Positions 20,222-32,776 of a DNA stretch of 64,000 nt are shown here, piece after piece. Source of the stretch: Plumapathes pennacea (taxonomy: Eukaryota; Cnidaria; Anthozoa; Antipatharia; Myriopathidae). The notes below the pieces were generated by a model that did not search any database, was not told where the DNA came from, and worked only from the letters and a program-made list of their open reading frames with translations. The stretch spans positions 20,642,331-20,706,330 of the forward strand of contig OZ038465.1 in assembly GCA_964036295.1 (NCBI GenBank). The letters run 5' to 3'. The position numbers and the translations under genes are program-made. Each line of letters starts with the position of its first letter. Positions within the stretch are counted from its first letter, which is position 1.

Positions 20222-21762
20222 CTGAAAGAAATCACCACACATTTAGTATAACTCACTCCTGAGACTGATTCATTTTAATTCTCTCTTTCAGTCTCCCGAG
20301 GTACGTCATACAGTAACTTGAAATATTTCTGTTCTCTTCAAATCTCTCATACACATTCTTCCTGAGCGGTTGGGAGAATTTGTATATTGAACTCAGGACT
20401 GAACACTCCAAAACCAAACCAGACGCGATAGCTGACTTAAGTTTGCAATGCTAGTTAAGACAATTTTGACGGTCGGCACTCGTTCACACGGCCGTTGTTA
20501 AAGGGGTACTTTCACCAAAATTGGACCACTTTGAAATACTATTTTAACCACTTTAAATGAAAGTGTATGGTATGAATAGTAAAATGTCCCATAAACGTTT
20601 TTTTTTTCAGATGTAAGACTCCCGAGATATATTAATTCAAAGGAGGCTAAAACGCCTGTCCGCCATGTTGGCCGTGAATAAAGATTTCGGGCCAGCGGTT
20701 TACCACTCTGACGTCATCTTACCAACGAGACGCGGACTTCACACACATTTCTTTGCAAATGTCTTCGAGTGAGAGCAAACTTTCATTGATAATTTCTTCG
20801 AATTCTTCTATTTTATCGACTTACGACGCTTGGAGCGTGGTAAGACCATTATTAATGTCGCTTGAGAACTCGGAAATTTACGAAGACGGTAGTGCTCAAA
20901 TTACCGCAAAATCAACATGAACTTTTCGATTCTGTCAAAACATTTCGATTCTATTAAAACATCGAAGAACTAGCGGCGTACGTCGAGCAAGTCACGGTCG
21001 AAGAAGCCGAATTCAAGAAAAGATTCAGCCGAGAAGTAAATTTTGGAACGTGGTAAGACCATTATTAATTTTAACACACTTCAGAACTCGGAAATTTACG
21101 AAGTCAGTAGCACACAAACTACTGCAAAATCAACATGAACTTTTTGATTCTATCAAATTATTGAAGGATCTAGTAAATGCATGGGTTTTAATGCAAAGTG
21201 AAATTCATAGATCGTATACAGTGCCACTATTTTGAATAAATACAATTACGTTGATTTGACATGCCGACTGTTGTGTGATTCCGCCCGGTGTTGTGTCTAT
21301 ATGAAAAGCCGCCGTCTAGCTAACTTGACCGTTTTATTAAGCTACAACAATCACACTGAAACACCGCCTTTTTGTATTCACTAACGCTTGTAATAGTATG
21401 GCTTTTAGTTGCATCAGTCCGAAAAATGCTTCAAATTTACTCGAATGGACTCGTAACAAGTTGTCACGCCGCCAAAGCGTGCGATGTGCGATGAAAACGA
21501 AAGTTCAGTTCTTGCAATTTCTGCTAAACGAAACTTAGAATGGCACATTCAGAAAACTTAATTTAGAAATATTGTACTGTACAAATATCCAATACCATAC
21601 TGTCCCTAATCTCAGGCTTTACATAATGTAATGTATGTTAGTCTAAATCTCTAAAAGTTGGCTGTTTTGGTTTCCTAGACTTGTACTGATTTGCCTGGTT
21701 TTGCCATTCAATCAACCAATGCTTTTTATATGTACAACTAAGTAGAACAAAATCTCAGCACC
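20222..21762. other. Intergenic stretch with a two-copy tandem repeat
   Basis: No supported exon. GTGGTAAGACCATTATTAAT and the following 130 bp (with ACTCGGAAATTTACGAAG and GCAAAATCAACATGAACTTT) occur twice, at about 20,838-20,965 and 21,047-21,170. The rest looks like unique AT-rich spacer between the TMEM94-like gene and the nuclear receptor 3' end. Confidence 0.6.
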
Positions 21763-24700
21763 TTATATCCGTGGCGACTCAAACATCTCCTGTAACAGTG
21801 TAGACATGGGAATCTCCCCCTCAAGATTGGCTCGCACCAACAGGAAGTACTCAAAACCCTTGGTGCAGACATCTCTCAGGGTGGGCAGCCGAAGGAGCAA
21901 CTTTGCAAAGCGGCCAGGTTGTTCTGGATACTGGGACTCCACATGACTCTTGAGGGCAGACATGTAAGATCCTTGGAGAGCTTCAACAGGTAACTTGCCA
22001 GATAGCCCAGGAGTTTCTGTGCAAAGGCATAAAACAGGGCTGTGTTTGTTCTGGGATATTTTGGATTTAGGAATAGCATTTCTTATTTTGTTCTTGAGCT
22101 GTCATATTTTTATTTTGTTCGGTTTTTAATACCCAGGCACTGCAGATGTCAACACACTTGAACCACTTCAGTCCTGAATCAACACATGTCATCTTAACAG
22201 TCAGCCCAGCAATTCCTATTTCTGGAATACTTTAGGCCTAATCTCTTAACCCTTTCATTCTCAAGCTCAAAATGTAGATACTTCCAACCTTAAGAAAGAA
22301 TTGCATGATTGAGTGATGTATACTTAGTAATGAATTGATTTGAATTGAAGGTATCTAAAAGTCTTGACTCCTCCCAACTGTATGATGTGTGAATTATATT
22401 ATAATTAACAATTATTCACCAAAGTGGAGGTGAATAGCGGTGGATATTTGCCAAGCCGTTTCGGCGAGGTAAATATCCACCGCTATTCACCGACACTGAG
22501 GCGAATAATTGTTTTAGTATATACCACACAAGTTTAATAGCCAACTCCCAAATAGCTATTTTATTTCCGACAAAAGTGGGCAAAAACTGGGTTTGCGCGC
22601 CATTTTGTTTTACCGGAAGCCGCCGGGAGGTGAATAGTACTTGATATTCCGAGATTGAGAAGCGAATCAGAGCGTGCGAAACAGTAACACAAAAAATTAT
22701 CAATAGAAAAAACCTGGACTTATTTACCTGGATCCAACAAAAGGATGGCTTCCATGCAAGCAAACTCCACTTTATCCACATGCAGAGGTCGAATTCTATT
22801 CACAACATCAAGAATCATGTCCACAATCTCCTGATTGAGCACATAATAGCAATCCTCCCTGGGCAAACAAGTTGTGTTATTCATAAAAATATGTTCCTCA
22901 AATGGGACAGATCTGAAAATCACGCGAAAGACTATTAATTCCATTCCTGCAGCCATCAGTAAGGCAATCTGATCCTGACGCTGCAGGTTGCCAAAACCTG
23001 GAACCAACTTTGACCATTCAACAATGATGTGCAACTCTTTAGTGATTGCATTCGAAAGTCTTGTTAGCAACCCTTCTTTCCCAGCTTCAAGATGAGAGTT
23101 ATCTCTTAGAGAAAGGGGTTCTCCTGGAGGTACAATGCAGGGGTTGGTAGCCATCAACTGCTGAATAAGCTCAGAACAATATTCTGTGCAGGTTTCTTCT
23201 CCGGGTTTGACCCACTACAGGTTTCTGCAGTGGCAGGGCATTCAACATTTTCTTGTGTAATGAGCAAGTTTGGGTTAGAGTTTTCTTGTTCAGTGTCTGG
23301 AGATGTACTAGTCTGTGTTTCTTGATCCTTCTTTCCCTTCTTCAGGGGATAGAAAGATCGTCCTCCTCGTTTCTTCACTTTCCTTACACCTACAACCAAG
23401 TCAAACAAATGGCACAGATCAGTCCAGTATTTCAAATGGTTGTGTGGGTCACTATCACCATGCACTGGAGTAGTAATGAGTACTGGTGCAAATGAGTATT
23501 ACACCGTCAGTAACTCCTGGGCTCATACTGTAGTATGTAATACACCGTGTACTGAACATCACGTTCTCCAAACTAACAAAACAATCTGAATTTAGTAAAA
23601 ATAGACTAGTGCTCTAATGCTAGACCTGCAACCTGATTGGCCTTGCCAACTTGCTATCTATCAGCCAGATGATGAGTAGGGAAAAGCCAGTAAACTCAGT
23701 TGGCCGCCGCTTCATGTTTTCAGGAAATTACTGAAGAGGATTCACACTTCAACAGACAAAATAATACAGTATTTGTACATTATTTTGTTTTAAGTGCCTG
23801 TTATACAATGCTCAATGTCCATGTGATACTTGCTCAAAAAAGGGCACATAAGTCAATGTCTAGACTTTGTTGTGAAATGTTTGTCTCATGGGGGGAGACA
23901 AGGATGTGAAAGCTCACTTCAGTAATGAGAAAGTAAGCAAAGCTACAGTATGCTGTAATGCACAACTCCCATATATCGAACAAGCAAATTGGTTCAAGTT
24001 CCTCTGCTTCCAAAAAACAATCAACTGTACACAACAAACACAATGATACATTTGAGGGCCACAGTTATGTACAGTACAGTGTCAGAGGTCACCTTCCTGC
24101 AGGCTGTTTATCACTATACGACTACAAAAATGCATAACTTCAATTTCTGTCTCACTTTTGAGCATATAACCACTGAAGTTGTGCATTTTGTAACTGTTCA
24201 GATATGTACACTGTACAGTACTGTTTGTATGTCTGTATGATAACTCACGTATGTTTTGAATATTGCATCTTTATGATGAACCCTCTTCTTTCAAAGTCAG
24301 CCCCCTTTTTGGGAAATAAAGTACATGTACAATACTGTAATCAAGGGGCCACACAACAGAAAATTCTGCTACTGTGCATTCCTGAAAGAACTGTAGCCCC
24401 ATGTACACTGTTGCCGACAGCTCACTGGCTAGACCCGCCTGTCTGAGATCGTTTCAGACATTTTGTTTTTATTTAGCATTGTCAAGACAGACTGCCCTGT
24501 GGCTGGTACAGTACAGCAATATTTTCGGAAACTAAGCAAAGTAACTTCTTGTGGATTGTGCAGTTTCCAACAATCTGCAAAGGGTTTTCTACAAAATGTA
24601 TTGATCTTCAGAGATGTACAGGGTATAATTTTGCAGAGACAATACTGTAAGTTATTGTCATCATTGTATGTCACAAAAGAAAGCAAAATGCAGTCTTTTC

Positions 24701-25354
24701 CTGACATACTGTACTGTATTGTATTGTGTAATTAGTGTAATGTTGGTTGCACTCTGGTTGCAAAATTGGCTACTCAACTAATATCTTCTCTATAAACGGC
24801 CCAACCATTGCCATCTAGAGGCAACCATCCAGGTACAGTACTGTAGGAGAACTTGGCTTTTGATAGCTTGCTCAGATGAAAAAAAATCTGCATTTTGAAT
24901 TTGGGGGTGAAACGGTTAAATTCCCGTTTAAAATACAAATCCTATGGTACGAACTGACTGCTGAAGTACACAAAGCCGCTGTTTCCTTGCAACGTTTTCA
25001 AAATCGTCTCGACACAAATTACGCAAACAGACTTTGTGAAAACCTACCTTCCTCCACCATACCGACATCAAGGCATTTTCTAAACCGACAGAATTGACAG
25101 TTCGCTCTGGTTTTCGTATCCACCTCGCATTGCTCGTCAGCGTCCGTGACACACTCGTATTTCTCCTTCAAATTTCGCTGAATGGTTCTCTTGAAGAAAC
25201 TCTTGCAACCTTCACACGAATAAGCACCGTAGTGATATCCAGAAGACTTTGCTCCACAAACAGCACACCACTTCTCGGCATCGTCAACGTCTTGTTGCTG
25301 ACGACTTCCTTCGGCAACGTCTTGTTGTTGACGATTTTCTTCGCCATCCACCAT
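21763..25354 (-). CDS. Nuclear receptor, NR3/ERR-like ligand-binding domain
   Basis: Ligand-regulated or orphan transcription factor. I model exons 25,354-25,048 (DNA-binding domain), 23,389-about 23,309 (hinge), 23,183-22,728 and 22,016-21,763 (ligand-binding domain), about 365 aa. The first and last junctions are canonical and in phase. The hinge/LBD junction is uncertain: the two frames differ, and the donor I propose (ACTA|GTACAT) is weak, so a frameshift is possible. Visible: first zinc finger CAVCG ... [10 protein letters not shown], second finger ending CQFCRFRKC, then [16 protein letters not shown] like the ERR C-terminal extension. The LBD has [13 protein letters not shown] and [15 protein letters not shown]. 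It ends [19 protein letters not shown], with an AF-2 core LLQEMF. The P-box (EGCKS) is not that of NR3 steroid/ERR receptors, and the first knuckle of finger 2 is enlarged (C-X7-C). A small N-terminal repeat (RQQQDV twice) is present. The gene's promoter has a Mutator-like insertion. Confidence 0.85.
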
Positions 25355-25474
25355 ATTCAGCTGGACCGACCCTATGATATGTCAATTGCTCTAGATCGAA
25401 CCGACGTAGCGATGTAAATACATGTTATACCTCCTCATTTAATCCTAACTTGTGACCAGTTTCAAGTTCAACTT

Positions 25475-27316
25475 GGTGCGCGCGCTTCGCAATCCCTCAA
25501 AACGAGTTGACGTCAGCGGGTTTTTCCGAACATTGAAACCCGAGTGCGAACAATGCATCGGAATGGTTTTCGTATCGAGAGAGAAAATATGCAATATAAA
25601 GCACAAAGAACGTTCAAATTGCGTTTATCGTACATGCTAACTTTTCTCCCAACTCACGAAATAACATTTCAGAGCAAAATTATGAATAATTACCTCGGAA
25701 CTCAGCCGGCCTCCTTTTCACGGATGGCTGATCATAGTTTCTCGCTCGCAGGCGCTCGTCGCAATCCCTCAAAACGTGGCGAGACAAAGCAGAAATTGTT
25801 AAATCAATCTGATCAGTCTCCGGTCGTGAACGGGTGAATGTTTTATGGCCTGATGATCTTTAGAATTATCAAGATGATGTCGGCATTCAGTTTTCTCGTG
25901 TAAATTTGAACTGCAGCTGAAAATTGGGAAGCATCCTTTTCACGGATGGCTGATTATGTCGATCGAAATCCGTCAAAAGGCTGGCACACCGTTCTTATTT
26001 CGAAGTGAAATTATCGGAAAGATCTGGCTTCGTGTTAAAGGCAGCGGAGGCGATTATTCGCGAGTACAGCGACAACAACAAAGTTTGCATGCTTCAAGGT
26101 GAATAAGCGCTTCTGATGCAATGCAGGGAACATAAACAAATGCTAGCACCTTAGCGAGTAAAAACAAGAGTGTGGAGCCGCGAAAGAGAAACGCTCATTC
26201 CGAGGGGAATAACAAAACAAGTTCTTTTTTTATTATTCGCTTTGACCTTATGAACACGCAACTTTTGAAACGCTCTCCAAAGTGGAGATTTTGTAAACGC
26301 AATTTTATAGTGTGGACGGGCAAAAACGGGATTTTTCCAAAACCTGTCGTGACTCCCATATAAAAATCACAATTTTGAACTGAAATAGCGGCAGTTCGCA
26401 ACATTTTGGTTTATGAATAGCACCCCTCACACACTGCCTGGCGATGCACATTTCCGGAACTACCAAAACATGTTGGATTCTCTTGAAAATTGATCTGGAC
26501 ATGTTTTGTACACATTTCTTGTGAAACCATTCTTTACAGCCGCCACACTCTGCACACCAAAGTTTGGGATTCTTAGCGTCTCTCTTTCCACGGCTTCCTG
26601 CACTCGCAGATGAGAGGCACTTTGTGTGCAAAATCGTAAGGCTTGTGGGATGTGACTTAATTTACATAATCAGAATACTGCACAATGTGCTGGTAAGCTG
26701 AAGCCACAGAATAGGGCACAAAGGTCACGGTGGTAGCGGGCATTACCCCTTGATCTACCAAAAAAAAAAAAAAAGAAAGAAAGTGTGAGCCCAAGTAATA
26801 GCAGCCATGGACAGACTTTCTGAGTGCTGTACATCAGGCTGGTTTTTGGCAAGTGGGAACGGCTGGAAATGTTCATCTTTGATGCAGTTCAGCAAATGCG
26901 GTCTGAATGCCGACATCATCTTGATAATTCTAAAGATCATCAGGCCATAAAACATTCACCCGTTCACGACCGGAGACTGATCAGATTGATTAACATTTCT
27001 GCTTTGTCTCGCCACGTTTTGAGGGATTGCGACGAGCGTCTGCGAGCGAGAAACTATGATCAGCCATTCGTGAAAAGGAGGCCGGCTGAGTTCCGAGGTA
27101 ATTATTCATAATTTTGCTCTGAAATGTTATTTCATGAGTTGGGAGAAAAGTTAGCATGTACGATAAACGCAATTTGAACGTTCTTTGTGCTTTATATTGC
27201 ATATTTTCTCTCTCGATACGAAAACCATTCCGATGCATTGTTCGCACTCGGGTTTCAATGTTCGGAAAAACCCGCTGACGTCAACTCGTTTTGAGGGATT
27301 GCGAAGCGCGCGCACC
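25475..27316. mobile_element. Mutator-like DNA element with about 415-bp terminal inverted repeats
   Basis: Arms 25,475-25,892 and 26,903-27,316 are near-perfect inverted copies beginning GGTGCGCGCGCTTCGCAATC. Both sides carry GTTCAACTT (25,466-25,474 and 27,317-27,325), a 9-bp target duplication typical of Mutator-like elements. The 1-kb centre holds no transposase that I recognise, only a zinc-finger-like ORF remnant and a segment resembling the 41-kb hAT-like foldback (ACGCTCTCCAAAGTGGAGAT). The 97- and 85-residue ORFs that appear on each arm are the same TIR sequence. It lies 120 bp upstream of the nuclear receptor ATG. Confidence 0.88.
26305..26631 (-). pseudogene. PHD-finger-like ORF fragment inside the Mutator-like element
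   Basis: The minus-strand frame contains WCAECGGCKEWFHKKCVQNM, the C-x2-C-x4-W-x-H-x2-C half of a PHD-type zinc finger, followed by FKRIQ. The frame then loses similarity. PHD-like fingers occur in captured host exons and in some transposon proteins. No full domain or gene context is seen, so it is probably a captured or decayed fragment. Confidence 0.35.
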
Positions 27317-27325
27317 GTTCAACTT

Positions 27326-28465
27326 CCGCCTAAACCGGCTGAACACTGAGGAACCAGGCCGGATATATTGGCCGTGGAACTTGGTGCAGCCAGTTGCATC
27401 AAAAACTGCTGACTGGTATTTGCAGGCTCTGAAAAACTGTTCTTCCTTTTTCGGGGGGTGAAGAGGCAATGTGTTTGCAGTGGAAAAAAGTGACGTTTCC
27501 TTTGGAATAATCAATGAAAATACCATTTCCGTAAAATAATGCAATTTTTCCTGTAACGGAACAAAGATTTTTTGGACTGGAATAATGGCAATTTTAAAGC
27601 TGGAATAATGAATAATGACCTTATTATTCCAAATGGTTTTAGATTTAGAGTTCAAGAACACATGGTAGTTTTTCACGGGTAAAACTTAAAAAAATATCAT
27701 AGAGCACTGGGGTCAGTGATAAATGAGACTCGCGGATTTTTCAGACGGACATGATGAGATTTTAAAAATTACAGTAAAAAATAGTTTTTAGATAATCGAA
27801 TATTATGCTTTTGGCAGTAAGTTTCACTGAAGACGGATACATTTAGATCTATGCACACTGAACTCTCAGAACACAATTTTGTCGTAAATTATTCAGGCTG
27901 TCATCGTGCTTATATGGCATATATGTTTTCAAAGCTGCTTCCCACCCCCAAACTCCTCGAGGATCAAAAGTAGAAGACGACGCATTATACAATACAGACA
28001 GTGAACCGATGCTGCACCTAAAAAAGTCTACTGTTCATTGCACCAAAAGTAAATCGAACTTGTTTTATTTACTCTACGAGTTTGAGCTGCGTATATCTTA
28101 ATAATACAAGATATTAATGTGCATATTCTTCACTGAACCGCATACGTGCCGTCATCTGTAAGGCCCGCTAATTGGCCACTGCAATGTTGTGCTGAAAATT
28201 GGAATACTTTGGGTGAGTTATTATAGTTTTATGCTTTACGCTTTTACTATATGCCTGTGCCGCGACGGTCATATACTGTCACGTTAGCTCTTACTCGAAA
28301 AGAACTACACGTTAGTTTTACTGATGATTTTTTACAACTGACCGGCGAGTTTGACATCGATGATATCCTTTTATATTGCAGGTCCTATAATTAAGTGGCT
28401 AGGGTCTATAACTTAACCGCGACGTTGCAACACCTGGCTTCCCGTCATGATTATTGCATGCAAAG
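27326..28465. other. Intergenic, no gene seen
   Basis: AT-rich spacer between the Mutator-like element and the ML-domain gene. The minus-strand ORF at 27,281-27,676 begins inside the element and has no recognisable domain. I see no repeat of note. Confidence 0.55.
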
Positions 28466-31400
28466 TTAGTCTTCTACAGGCCAGTCGCCTTCTGCCTCAA
28501 TACAAACAAACATAACCCCTTCTTGGTTGTATAATTGCAGCTTCCCTTTGTAGTGTCCCTAGAAAGGAAAAAGCGAGCAACAATGAGTTTATTCAATACG
28601 TAACACCTTACTTGTCACACGGCAGATACAATGCGGGCTCCGGTCGCGAAATAGCACTGCTGACTGCTATTTAATGCTCACTCACAAAACATTTGCGTTT
28701 GGCAGGCTTGATCCTAGCTTGATCCACTGCTGGCACATCTACCACTGTAGTTCCTTGTATTTCTTCAAATTAATTATCTTTAAGTTCCCACCTTGGGAAT
28801 AAGTGTCAATAAGACGTTGTTCTCTGTACCTTAGGAACACTTGAAACTACTGAGTTCCTCTTTGTCCACGTGTACACCTCTGGACAAACGAAGGAGCATT
28901 AATCAAAGGCTGTTCTGGAGGACAGCTTGCCGGTATACCATTGCCTAGTTTATAATATACAATAAACTACGCATTGCATCAATGAAGACATAATTCAAGA
29001 AGACATTAAACAAAACTAGGAAAATTACGCAGTAAATGAGAAAAAATGAAGAGGCAGGAGAAGAAAAAGGCAATTGAAGAAGGAAATAACTAACCCTCGG
29101 GCGTACAAGGAGAGAGAGCAATGGTAAATGCCACCCCCCCCCCCTCCCCCACCCTTCTCCCCATTATTCCAAAATAGCTACGAAAACTTTTTTCGATAAA
29201 GCTGATAATTTTTCAGTAGCTGTACGACATCTCTTCAGGCAACTTTTAGCACATACATGTGATAAACATTGGTGAAAGCCAACCAGAAATTCAGCCGTCG
29301 GATGAGTGTCGAAAACCAAAACCAAAGCAATTTCAGAGCCAATCAATGAGGCGAGCAAAACACGTTCGACCAATCATCAAAACCAAGTAATTGCGATTGG
29401 TTTTACAAACCAATCAGCATGCAAGAACACGCCATCGCCACTTGCTTTTTTGCGTGAGAATATCGCAACTAGGTTTTGCTTTTGCTCCTGTATGGCCAAG
29501 AATGTTTCTAAACTTGTTAGGCCTAAATGGGCAAGCGTAGCAAACGTGACACCGCGGAAATACGTTCTTGACGTCGTTCCCCTGGTCAGCGGTTTTGTGC
29601 AATAACCGCTGACTGAAAAGCAAAGTCACCGCACGACTGAAAAACGTATTTCCGCGGTGTCGGTAAACGCAAAACTAAACTCAAACACGTAAGTCATGCG
29701 AAAACGGCTTTATTTTTAAAAATGTTCAGGCCAGCGCGGAAAAAAGAATGTGATCCTGTAGTGTTGTGGGTCACATTCACTTTTTTTTTTTTTCCAATTC
29801 TGAAGAATATAATGGTGTTTGAGAATTGATATGACGCCATGTCATCAACCCCCAGCAGAGCCTTTAATGGGCCATGACCGGCAAAATGGCCCTATCTTGT
29901 AGAATATACATCAGCCTATGTATTGAATGTATAGAGGATATTACACGGAAGATATGAATTTTATTTTCGAGTGGTAAAAATAATATTTTATTATATACAT
30001 ACTGAGACATACTCACGAAAAAGCCATATCGTAAAATTTCGTACGCAAATGAGTTCTAGCCAATGAGAGGACGCGAACGACGCTTTTCACACGTGAAAAA
30101 AATCGTTTGTCCAAGCACAAGCTGCGAACGACGATTTTTCACTACTTTTAAAGGGTTTCCCGGTCCCATCATAAATGTCTCATTATGTATATAATAAACA
30201 GAAAACATCATGGAAAGTGCTTTGTACAGCTTTTATTCACTCGTTGTATCGTATCATAAAACTCACTCGCTCGCAAAGCCTCGCTCGTTCGTTTTATGAT
30301 ACTTCACAACTCGTGAATAAAAACCGTACGCGCGCACTTTCCATGAAGTAATCTCTATTTACGAACGAGCGCTTCGCGAGTGAGTAAAATATTGTTTTTA
30401 CCACGAGAAAATATAATCCATATCTTCAAGCCACCGTGTAATTTTCTTTTTATTATATTAGACACCAAGGTTTTACGAGAAATTGTACAAACAACCGTGC
30501 AAAAGCGGGAAATGATGCCAACGATATCCTCACTAGTGAGGATATGGAAAATACGCCACTCGGGTCCCGGATGTAGTTTTGTATGGATTTTACGCACGGT
30601 ATATTTTCCAGTAAAACACTCGTGTCTATATAATAAAACAGACTATGTATTGAATGTAAAAAGTTATTAAACTATATAGATATACAACGAAAACTCGGGG
30701 GAGGGGTTGCCGCACCCTACCGGGGGTATGACTTTGCTTGTACGCCCGAAGATACTTAACAGAAGACTGGAAGTTGAAAAACTATTTAAGCCATTGAAAA
30801 AAGAAATCAAAGGAGAAGTTAAAACAGGAAAAGAAGGAGAAAAATATGATGATAATGATGATGATGAAGAAGAAGAGGGTAAAGATGACAAAAAAAGCTA
30901 TTTTTACTGGAGATATGTGTGTTGAAAACACAGCAGCATTAACAGCTTATAGTTGTTCGTTGCAACTTACCGTGTGCAAGGAGTGGGCACGAAAATCTCT
31001 CACAAGCGTCGTAATATGTTTTTTGGTAAACCAATATTCCGTTGAACCAACCAACAAGTTTAGCACTCGCATACCAAACGTCAACGTCTAAAATCAATAA
31101 TTAGAACTATTATGAAATAATTATACCATTAATTACAATCTAACAACAATTAAGGTGTAATAGAGCCGTTTTTGCATGACTGTCAAAAATAATCGTGTGA
31201 TTGTTTTGATTTTGCGTTTGCTACGCTTTCCTAATGGTCCTAACAAGCTTAGAAACATTCTTGAAAGAGCAAAAACAAAACCTGGTTGCAATATTCTCAG
31301 GCAGGAAAGTAAATGGCGATGGCGTGTTCTCGCACTGCTGACTGGATAGTAAAACCATTCGCAAATACTTGGTTTTGGTTTTGGTCGTACTTCTAATGTC

Positions 31401-31771
31401 TGACGTATTTTTGCTTGCCTCATTGATTGGCTCTGTAATTGCTTTAGTCTTGCCGCGGTTCTACCTACATCCGACCAGCGCCTTATTGATAAAAATAATA
31501 CTATTTATGATCCATCTACACTCTTGGGCAACTGTTCGCTCGTCGGAACAAATAGTATTCTTGGACAATTATCCGCGCATACTTTCTCACTAAAAGTAGT
31601 TTATTGTTTATAAAACATCGGTTACTATCGAATATAAAAACGAAATGAAAATTAACAATAACTATTAAAGATAATAATATTAATATAAATAATATTAATA
31701 ACATAATAATAATAACAATAATAATGATAATAATTATTATAATAATCATCATCATCATAATCATAAAAATC

Positions 31772-31838
<67 letters not shown>

Positions 31839-32559
31839 TTGACTTCCTCTGGCACAATAACGTTTACTTACTCGGTGTAAACTGAAAAGTGACGTTAACA
31901 TTATTGCTTCCGTCTCGTTTTGGTGGCCATGGAGAAATATCCAACTTAGTGGTATCGCTTGGTGGACCTTTGACAGAAGAAATAACATAAATTATGTTAG
32001 ACTGCACTTGCAAGTAAAGCGAACGGACAAAATCATTTTTTTGAAAACACACCAAACAAGGAAAAGAGTGGAGCATTACGACTCGTATATAGTTACAAAC
32101 TTAAGGCGTGCTTGATTGGGTCTATTCCGGAACATGGGAATAGCGATACTGATTGATAAAATATTTTGCTCGTGTGCAAGCCTCTTTTCTGGTTCACAAC
32201 TTATGTTATAGAAACTGCATTGAACTAACTTATATAGTAGTTGAGTTTAAAGCCCTTGAATTGAGTTTCTTGACTAAGCCTTGAGTTTAACAATCGTTAC
32301 GCCACAGGTTTGGGTAACGACCGCTGACTAAAAAATAGGCTGACCGCACGGCCAAAATCGTATTTCTGTGGTGTCACAAACAGGAATGTTCGCGGTCGGT
32401 GAAAAACGTGAATTTTCATGAAAGAACCACTAAATAGCTTGGCTTACCGCAGTTTTTAAAGAGCTTCTTCACGTTCTTTCCAGAGACTCTTCTTCCATTT
32501 AACTGTGCAACTTGACAGAGAAGAAGTGATGCGAACAACTCGGCTACAGAAACTTTCAT
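28466..32559 (-). CDS. Secreted ML-domain (MD-2/NPC2/GM2A-type) lipid-recognition protein, one exon missing
   Basis: ML proteins are small secreted beta-sandwich proteins that bind lipids in lysosomes, in extracellular space or in innate recognition. Exons seen: 32,559-32,448 (Met, hydrophobic FASLLLCQVA leader, ends KKLFKNC), 31,967-31,872 (GPPSDTTKLDISPWPPK), 31,087-30,971 (ASAKLVGWFNGILVY, then DACERFSCPLLAH) and 28,558-28,466 (HYKGKLQLYNQEGVMFVCIE ... then stop). All have GT and AG ends, and the first three join in phase 1. The last starts in phase 0, so an internal exon (phase 1 in, phase 0 out) is expected between 28,559 and 30,970, and I did not find it. Paired cysteines, the ISPWPP and CPL motifs, and a terminal strand with Cys fit the family. 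An upstream in-frame ATG at 32,637 is possible. Confidence 0.72.
29546..29662. repeat. Foldback element in ML-gene intron
   Basis: GTGACACCGCGGAAATACGT is mirrored by ACGTATTTCCGCGGTGTC, with GTCAGCGGTT and AACCGCTGAC near the centre. A diverged partial relative occurs at about 32,300-32,385. The surrounding intron (28,559-30,970) also carries CCAATCA-rich repeat sequence at 29,290-29,460 that recurs inverted at 31,200-31,480. It is otherwise without a supported exon. Confidence 0.7.
30451..30635. mobile_element. Foldback element, family GACACGAGTG (copy 2, reverse)
   Basis: Reverse-complement copy of 19,494-19,668 with the same 22-bp central palindrome. It is preceded at 30,355-30,442 by part of an ATTACACGGC-family foldback, the same pairing as at 19.5 kb. 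Confidence 0.85.
31773..31837. repeat. (AAT)n microsatellite
   Basis: About 21 consecutive AAT triplets, in an imperfect AT-rich run from about 31,660, within intron 2 of the ML gene. Poly-Ile and poly-Tyr ORFs across it are artefacts. Confidence 0.95.
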
Positions 32560-32776
32560 CGCTGTTGTTGAAGAAAACAGATCGCTAATAATAGACATAT
32601 AAACCAAAATCACGCAAATACACTTTATGTGAACCAAGCATCAATAAAATGATTAAAATGTATATAAATCTGGTGCTATTTTTACGAAATAATATCCAAA
32701 TGATATAAAATGTATGCGATAGCGAGAAGTTATAAACAGAATACAACGTATGAGCTCTGAGCCGTGTTCTAGACGC

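Noticed and set aside
24429..24735. ORFs on both strands at 24.4-24.7 kb
   Set aside because: They lie in the first intron of the nuclear receptor, show no domain and lack splice signals fitting the receptor phases.
25544..25837. 97-residue ORF starting MRTMHRNGFRIER, also at 26,990-27,247 in reverse
   Set aside because: Both are the same terminal inverted repeat of the Mutator-like element, so the apparent conservation reflects the arms and not a protein.
31516..31857. Long poly-Ile and poly-Tyr ORFs on the minus strand
   Set aside because: They are frames through an (AAT)n microsatellite and AT-rich flanks. The genuine exon of the ML gene ends at 31,872.
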